From positions 62,001 to 126,000 of the forward strand of contig NZ_AOHO01000055.1 of the NCBI RefSeq assembly GCF_000342005.1: a DNA stretch of 64,000 nucleotides, in the 5' to 3' direction. Made by a program: the position numbers and the translations under genes. The notes under the pieces were generated by a model that was given only the letters and a program-made list of their open reading frames with translations, did not search any database and was not told the origin of the DNA. Source of the stretch: Amycolatopsis decaplanina DSM 44594. Lineage in GTDB: Bacteria > Actinomycetota > Actinomycetes > Mycobacteriales > Pseudonocardiaceae. Numbering within the stretch: position 1 is the first letter of the stretch; every line of letters starts with the position of its first letter. Positions 59,905 to 64,000 of the stretch are shown one piece after another.

Positions 59905-60387
59905 TCAACCTCGTTCGGAGTACTTCTCCGTGAGGCGTTTGAACACTACGGGCGGCACCAGGTGCTCGATGTCGCCACCGAGCGCGGTGACCTCCTTGAC
60001 CAGCGAACTCGACACGAAACCGTACGCCGGATTGTTGGCCATCAGCAGGGTTTCGAGCCCGGTCAGCTCGCGGTTCATCTGCGCCATCTGCAGTTCGTAG
60101 TCGAAGTCGCTGACCGAACGCAGCCCCTTCGCGACCGCGACGATGTCGTTCTCGCGGCAGTAGTCGACCAGGAGGCCCTGCCAGGAGTCGACGCGCACGT
60201 TCGGCAGCTTCGCGGTGATCTCGCGCAGCATGTCCATCCGCTCCTCGGTGGTGAACAGGCCTTTCTTGCTCTTGTTCACCCCCACCGCGACGACGACCTC
60301 GTCGAACAGCTTGGCCGCCCGCTCGATGATGTCGAGATGTCCATTGGTGGCCGGGTCGTAGGACCCGGGACAGACCGCACGCCGCAT
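59905..60387 (-). CDS. coaD: Phosphopantetheine adenylyltransferase
   Basis: 160 residues. The nucleotidyltransferase site appears as P-G-S-Y-D-P-A-T-N-G-H-L-D, with G-L-R-S-V-S-D-F-D-Y-E and the C-terminal F-V-S-S-S-L-V-K-E. It makes dephospho-CoA from phosphopantetheine and ATP. The ATG is 7 nt after a TAGCGT box with no ribosome site, so the mRNA is likely leaderless. It follows rsmD, the conserved rsmD-coaD pair. Confidence 0.95.
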   Translation of the reverse strand: MRRAVCPGSYDPATNGHLDIIERAAKLFDEVVVAVGVNKSKKGLFTTEERMDMLREITAKLPNVRVDSWQGLLVDYCRENDIVAVAKGLRSVSDFDYELQMAQMNRELTGLETLLMANNPAYGFVSSSLVKEVTALGGDIEHLVPPVVFKRLTEKYSERG

Positions 60388-60400
60388 GGCGCGGACGCTA
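60387..60400 (-). promoter_or_regulatory. -10 box for leaderless coaD
   Basis: TAGCGT on the minus strand (60400-60395) ends 7 nt before the coaD ATG. It lies in the 62-bp gap after rsmD, so coaD has its own start as well as possible read-through. Confidence 0.45.
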
Positions 60401-60449
60401 CCAAGGCAGAGGGCCTGCTGCGCGTCCTGTGCGCTTTCTCGGTGCGGCG

Positions 60450-61004
60450 TCACACCTGATATTCGGCCCAGTAGAGCGCGGTGTCGCCGTAGCGCTTCGT
60501 CCGCGTCGGCTCGAAGCCCGGCGGCCAGTCCGGCTCGCCGTCCCGCGCGGCCCGCTCGATCACCAGCAGCGCCCCGTCGGTGATCCACCGGCCCGCCGCG
60601 AGCGCGGCCATGACCTCCCCCAGACGGGTGGAATCCACCGCGTAGGGCGGATCGGCGAGGACGATGTCGAACGTTTCCGGTGCCGGTGCGGCGACGACGG
60701 ACTCGACGGCTCCAGCCCGGACCGCGCCGCCGAGCCCCAGCGCGGCGACGTTGCCCTTGAGCACTTCGACCGCGCGCCGGTCCGACTCGACGAACAGCGC
60801 GCCCGACGCGCCGCGGGACAACGCCTCAAGCCCGAGCGCGCCCGAACCGGCGTAAAGATCGAGGACCTGGGCTCCCCGCAGCTCGCCGGCGACCTCCAGC
60901 GCGTTGAACAACGCCTCGCGCACGCGTTCCGACGTGGGCCTCGTGCCTTTCGGCGGGACCTTCAGCCGCCTGCCGCCCGCGGTCCCCGCCACGATCCTGG
61001 TCAT
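60450..61004 (-). CDS. rsmD: 16S rRNA (guanine-966-N2)-methyltransferase
   Basis: About 184 residues. T-R-I-V-A-G-T-A-G-G-R-R-L opens the protein, the SAM site is D-L-Y-A-G-S-G-A-L-G, and the catalytic motif is D-P-P-Y. It methylates G966 of 16S rRNA. The ATG is chosen by conservation of the N-terminus; a TTG 18 nt upstream is possible. It precedes coaD as in most bacteria. Confidence 0.93.
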   Translation of the reverse strand: MTRIVAGTAGGRRLKVPPKGTRPTSERVREALFNALEVAGELRGAQVLDLYAGSGALGLEALSRGASGALFVESDRRAVEVLKGNVAALGLGGAVRAGAVESVVAAPAPETFDIVLADPPYAVDSTRLGEVMAALAAGRWITDGALLVIERAARDGEPDWPPGFEPTRTKRYGDTALYWAEYQV

Positions 61005-61126
61005 GGGAGCATCGTGCCTCAACGCCTTCCGCCGTGACGTTGGCCGGGACTTGGTGAAGCCACCGCCCAGCTCGCGTAGAGTCGTCCTTCGCCCTCGGAG
61101 GCGATAGAAGCGTTTAGGAGCGTTGC

Positions 61127-63241
61127 GTGTCCGAACCTCGGGTCAGACGGGCCGAGATCGCCATCGAGCAAGCCCATGTGGACACCGTCTACACCCGGCT
61201 CGCCGAACTGCGAGCCCAGGCTGAGGCCATGCGTACCAAGGGCTATGAGATCGGCCATGGCGCCGGGCGGGAAGCCATCTTCGAGCAGGCGTCGATGCTG
61301 TTCGAACGGGACATGATGGTGTACCACGCCAATCAGACCCTCCAGACCCTCGACGCTGAGTACGAGGGACTGGTGTTCGGCAGGCTCGACCACCTCGACA
61401 ACGAGCACATCTACGTCGGCCGTCTCGGCATCCGCGACGCCGAGTTCGACAACCTCGTCACCGACTGGCGAGCGCCCGCGGCCGCGGCGTTCTACCAGGC
61501 GACGGCCGAGGAGCCGATGGACGTCGTCCGGCGCCGGGTGATCCGGTGCTCCGGCCAGAACGTGCTCGACGTCGACGACGACGTCCTGATCGCCGACGCG
61601 GTCCCCGAGAACATGCAGATCGTGGGCGAGGGCGCGCTGATGGCCGCGCTCGGCCGGTCGCGTGGCGAGAAGATGCGGGACATCGTCGCGACCATCCAGA
61701 AGGAGCAGGACGAGGTCATCCGCGCGCCGTGGCGCGGTGTCACGGAGATCACCGGCGGCCCAGGCACCGGTAAGACCGCGGTCGCGCTGCACCGCGCGGC
61801 GTACCTGCTCTACCGCCATCGCCGCCAGCTCGGCGGCGCGGGCGTGCTGGTGATCGGCCCGTCCGGGGTGTTCACCAGCTACATCTCGCGGGTGCTGCCG
61901 TCGATGGGTGAGACGAACGTCGAACTGCGCGCGCTCGGCGAGGTCCTCGACGGCCTCGAAGCGACCCGGCAGGACCCGGCTCCCCTGGCGGCGATCAAGG
62001 GATCGCTGCGGATGCGCAAGATCCTGCTGCGCGCGCTGCGGGACACGCCGGAAGAGGCGCCCGAGGACATGAAGATCGTCTACCGCGGCGAGGTGCTGCG
62101 GCTGAACGCGCGCGAACTCGACAAGGTACGCCGCAAGGTGCACACCGCGGGCGGACCGCCGAACCGGTCGCGGATCCGCGCCGCCGAACTGCTGCTCGAC
62201 GCGCTCGCCGCGAAGGCCGAGCAGCACGCGAAGGACGACGGCCGTCAGATCGACAAGGCCGAGCTGATCACCGAGCTCGGCGAGCGCATCGAGTTCCACC
62301 GGTTCCTGGTGGTCTGGTGGCCGATCCTGTACCCGGCGCAGATCCTGCGGTGGCTCGGCACCGAGAAGCGGCTCGCCTCCGCGGCGAAGGGCCTGCTCAA
62401 CCGCAACGAGATCAGCATGCTCGCGGCCGACTTCGCCGACCGCTCACGCGGCTGGACCATCGCGGACGTCGCCCTCCTCGACGAGCTGCGCGTCCTGATC
62501 GGCTCGCCGCCCAAGAGCCGCCGTGCCCGCCAGAACGTCGAGGTCAACCCGGAGCGCGGCGGCGCCCCGACCCGGCCCGAGCACTACGACGAGTACTCGC
62601 ACGTGGTCGTCGACGAGTCGCAGGACCTCTCGCCGATGCAGTGGCGGATGGTCGGGCGGCGCGGCAAGTACGCGAGCTGGACCGTGGTCGGCGACCCGGT
62701 GCAGAGTTCGTGGCCGGATCCGGCCGAGGCCGCGATGGCGCGGGATCAGGCCTTCGGGCTCAAGACGACGCGACGCCGGTTCACCCTGCGCACCAACTAC
62801 CGGAACTCGGCGGAGATCTTCGACCTGGCCGCGAAGGTCGTCGCAGGGCACGCCGAGGCCGACGAGCTTCCGCGCGCGGTGCGGCAGACCGGCATCACCC
62901 CGGAGGTCCGGCCCGTCGAGGCTTCCGGGCTGGAGGCGGCGACACAGGCCGCGGTGAAGGAACTGATGGGGACCGTCGAAGGCACCGTCGGCGTGATCAC
63001 CGCCATGGACCGGGTTCCCGAGGTCGAGGGCTGGCTCGCCGAGCTTTCGGACGAGCGGCTCAAGGTCGTCGGCAGCCTCGACTCCAAGGGCCTCGAGTAC
63101 GACGCCGTCGTACTGGTGGAGCCCAACGACCTCATCACGGAGTCGACCACCGGACGCCGGGTGCTGTACGTCGCGCTGACCCGCGCGACCCAGCAGCTGA
63201 CCGTCCTGGCTTCCAACCCCGATTGGATCCCCGCGGCCTGA
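61127..63241 (+). CDS. helD: HelD-family RNA polymerase-recycling ATPase
   Basis: About 704 residues. A helical N-terminal arm (R-R-A-E-I-A-I-E-Q-A-H-V-D) precedes a UvrD-like core: Walker A G-G-P-G-T-G-K-T, Walker B V-V-V-D-E-S-Q-D-L, G-D-P-V-Q-S-S-W, R-T-N-Y-R-N-S and Y-V-A-L-T-R-A-T. HelD proteins remove stalled or rifampicin-bound RNA polymerase from DNA; the HelR subgroup confers rifamycin tolerance. Length fits the actinobacterial class. No clear rifamycin-associated element was seen upstream, so a housekeeping role is at least as likely. AGGAG precedes the GTG. Confidence 0.85.
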   Translation: MSEPRVRRAEIAIEQAHVDTVYTRLAELRAQAEAMRTKGYEIGHGAGREAIFEQASMLFERDMMVYHANQTLQTLDAEYEGLVFGRLDHLDNEHIYVGRLGIRDAEFDNLVTDWRAPAAAAFYQATAEEPMDVVRRRVIRCSGQNVLDVDDDVLIADAVPENMQIVGEGALMAALGRSRGEKMRDIVATIQKEQDEVIRAPWRGVTEITGGPGTGKTAVALHRAAYLLYRHRRQLGGAGVLVIGPSGVFTSYISRVLPSMGETNVELRALGEVLDGLEATRQDPAPLAAIKGSLRMRKILLRALRDTPEEAPEDMKIVYRGEVLRLNARELDKVRRKVHTAGGPPNRSRIRAAELLLDALAAKAEQHAKDDGRQIDKAELITELGERIEFHRFLVVWWPILYPAQILRWLGTEKRLASAAKGLLNRNEISMLAADFADRSRGWTIADVALLDELRVLIGSPPKSRRARQNVEVNPERGGAPTRPEHYDEYSHVVVDESQDLSPMQWRMVGRRGKYASWTVVGDPVQSSWPDPAEAAMARDQAFGLKTTRRRFTLRTNYRNSAEIFDLAAKVVAGHAEADELPRAVRQTGITPEVRPVEASGLEAATQAAVKELMGTVEGTVGVITAMDRVPEVEGWLAELSDERLKVVGSLDSKGLEYDAVVLVEPNDLITESTTGRRVLYVALTRATQQLTVLASNPDWIPAA

Positions 63242-63246
63242 CCCCC

Positions 63247-63311
63247 CGCAATTCGGCACCAGGTTGCGATGGTTCGCATTACCGACCATCGCAACCTGGT
63301 GCCGAATTGCG
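63247..63311. repeat. Perfect palindrome, CGCAATTCGGCACC family
   Basis: Perfect 27-bp arms (63247-63273, 63285-63311) with an 11-nt loop. It starts 6 bp after the helD stop codon. Its outer 14 bp match the palindrome at 30722. Confidence 0.85.
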
Positions 63312-63332
63312 TGAGGGGCGGGCGCGAAAAAG

Positions 63333-63382
63333 CTGAAGGGCTCCTTCAGGACACTGGTGAATGCCCTGAAGGAGCCCTTCAG
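63333..63382. repeat. Palindrome, CTGAAGGGCTCCTTCAGG family
   Basis: Perfect 18-bp arms (63333-63350, 63365-63382) around a 14-nt loop. Each arm is itself nearly self-complementary (CTGAAGG/CCTTCAG), so two small hairpins or one long one can form. It resembles, but is not the same as, the GTGAAGGCCTCCTT family. Confidence 0.75.
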
Positions 63383-63443
63383 ACCCCCGGTGAGTGAACG
63401 ATGTGGGGACGCATCTCACGTCCAGGGGTATTTCTAGCGCCTC

Positions 63444-63496
63444 TTCGTTGTTCGGTGTCACGGCGTTTTCACCGAACAACAACGCCGAACAACGAA
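63444..63496. repeat. Alternative-stem hairpin before the WD40 gene end
   Basis: TTCGTTGTTCGG (63444-63455) pairs with 63485-63496, while TTGTTCGGTG (63448-63457) can instead pair with CACCGAACAA (63470-63479). Only one stem can form at a time. It is 10 bp beyond the WD40 gene stop and is probably its terminator. Confidence 0.65.
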
Positions 63497-63506
63497 TCGG
63501 CCGTGG

Positions 63507-64000
63507 TCACGGGCACGGAGGCCGGTAATCGAGCCCCGGCAGGTGTTGTTCCCACTCGCCTGCCGTGATCCGCGGGTACACGGTCGCGCAGATGCGTTCG
63601 GCGGCCCGTTCGGGGCTGGTCTCCCACAACCGCACGCTGCCGTCCGCGACCGAACCCGCGAGGGTGTGCCCATCGGGGGCGAACGCCACGGCGTTGACCC
63701 GGTCGACATCGTCGGTCAGGTTCGCCGACTCGCGGACCGATCCCGGATCGGAGACATCCCATAGTCGCACGGACCGGTCGTAGCTGCCGGTCGAGAAGGT
63801 CTTCCTGTCCCCGCTGAACGCGACCGAGATGACGTTGTCGGTGTGCCCCGCCAGCAGCGCGACCTCCCTGGGAGCCGCCGGGTCCGTCACGTCCCAAAGC
63901 CGGCCGGTGCGGTCGGCGCTGCCGGTGGCGGCGAGTTTGCCGTCCGGGCTGAAGGCCACGGAGAACACCGTGTCGGAGTGCCCCTTCAGTACCGAAAGCG
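63507..64000 (-). CDS. WD40-repeat protein, C-terminal part (gene continues past the right edge)
   Basis: The open frame runs off position 64000, so only the last 164 or so residues are visible. Three WD40-type repeats are seen: L-K-G-H-S-D-T-V-F-S-V-A-F-S-P-D-G with G-R-L-W-D-V, A-G-H-T-D-N-V-I-S-V-A-F-S with V-R-L-W-D-V, and V-N-A-V-A-F-A-P-D-G with V-R-L-W-E-T, then a short C-terminal cap with two Cys. In actinomycetes such propellers are often C-terminal to kinase, TIR or STAND ATPase domains. The N-terminal partner lies outside the window. Confidence 0.85.
   Translation of the reverse strand, partial: LSVLKGHSDTVFSVAFSPDGKLAATGSADRTGRLWDVTDPAAPREVALLAGHTDNVISVAFSGDRKTFSTGSYDRSVRLWDVSDPGSVRESANLTDDVDRVNAVAFAPDGHTLAGSVADGSVRLWETSPERAAERICATVYPRITAGEWEQHLPGLDYRPPCP

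Noticed and set aside
61127..63241. HelD-family gene as a dedicated rifamycin-resistance gene (helR)
   Set aside because: I did not see a rifamycin-associated element upstream, and the neighbourhood is housekeeping. The family call stands without the resistance claim.

Overview
The window reads as chromosomal DNA of a high-GC actinomycete, most likely Amycolatopsis or a close relative in the Pseudonocardiales. This rests on strongly GC-biased third codon positions, many GTG and a few TTG starts, leaderless promoters (a TANNNT box about 7 nt before the start codon), and a ShbA-like sigma factor, SepIVA, a HelD-family protein and DUF5709/DUF202 proteins. No rRNA, tRNA, CRISPR array, prophage or plasmid module was found. 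The genus is an inference.

Left part (1-15.8 kb): a secreted protein, a glyoxylate/glycerate pair (2-hydroxyacid dehydrogenase, glycerate kinase), small proteins (HesB-like, DUF5709, GtrA, two DUF202) and a ShbA-type sigma factor. Then comes a complete non-phosphorylating L-fucose pathway: mutarotase, dehydrogenase, lactonase, fuconate dehydratase, 2-keto-3-deoxy-fuconate dehydrogenase and a FAH-family hydrolase. It is accompanied by a CUT2-type ABC sugar importer and a GntR/FCD regulator, with a shared palindromic motif upstream of both operons.

Middle (15.8-44 kb): an MFS exporter, a flavoprotein reductase, an AcrA1-like two-domain acyl reductase, a large membrane protein, a MocR-type regulator, an iron-box-controlled FecE-type ATPase, an O-methyltransferase, a class A PBP-like protein whose transpeptidase motifs have decayed, and an ArsR/SulP pair. 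Next is a serine/glycine operon (gcvP-gcvT-gcvH-glyA-lipA-sdaA) behind a tandem glycine riboswitch, a Cys/Met-rich Csp-like copper protein, and an amine-catabolic operon (glutamine-synthetase-like ligase, gamma-glutamyl hydrolase, aldehyde dehydrogenase, SDR).

Right part (44-64 kb): a stress protein, an archaeal-type aspartyl-tRNA synthetase behind a T-box with predicted specifier GAC, a MITE-like element, a PadR/HAAS/membrane-protein set split by an in-frame TGA, a YtrA-type GntR/ABC operon, and an XRE/ImmA-IrrE/7-TM module. After these comes the conserved rsmD-coaD-sepIVA-yceD-rpmF-rnc-mutM backbone, interrupted by a PL6 lyase and by an ECF sigma/RNase block. A HelD-family ATPase and the 3' part of a WD40 gene close the window.

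The most striking overall pattern is a set of long intergenic palindromes in at least five sequence families. Nearly all sit at gene 3' ends, and several supply or abut stop codons. One family member is split by a 275-bp segment with its own inverted repeats.
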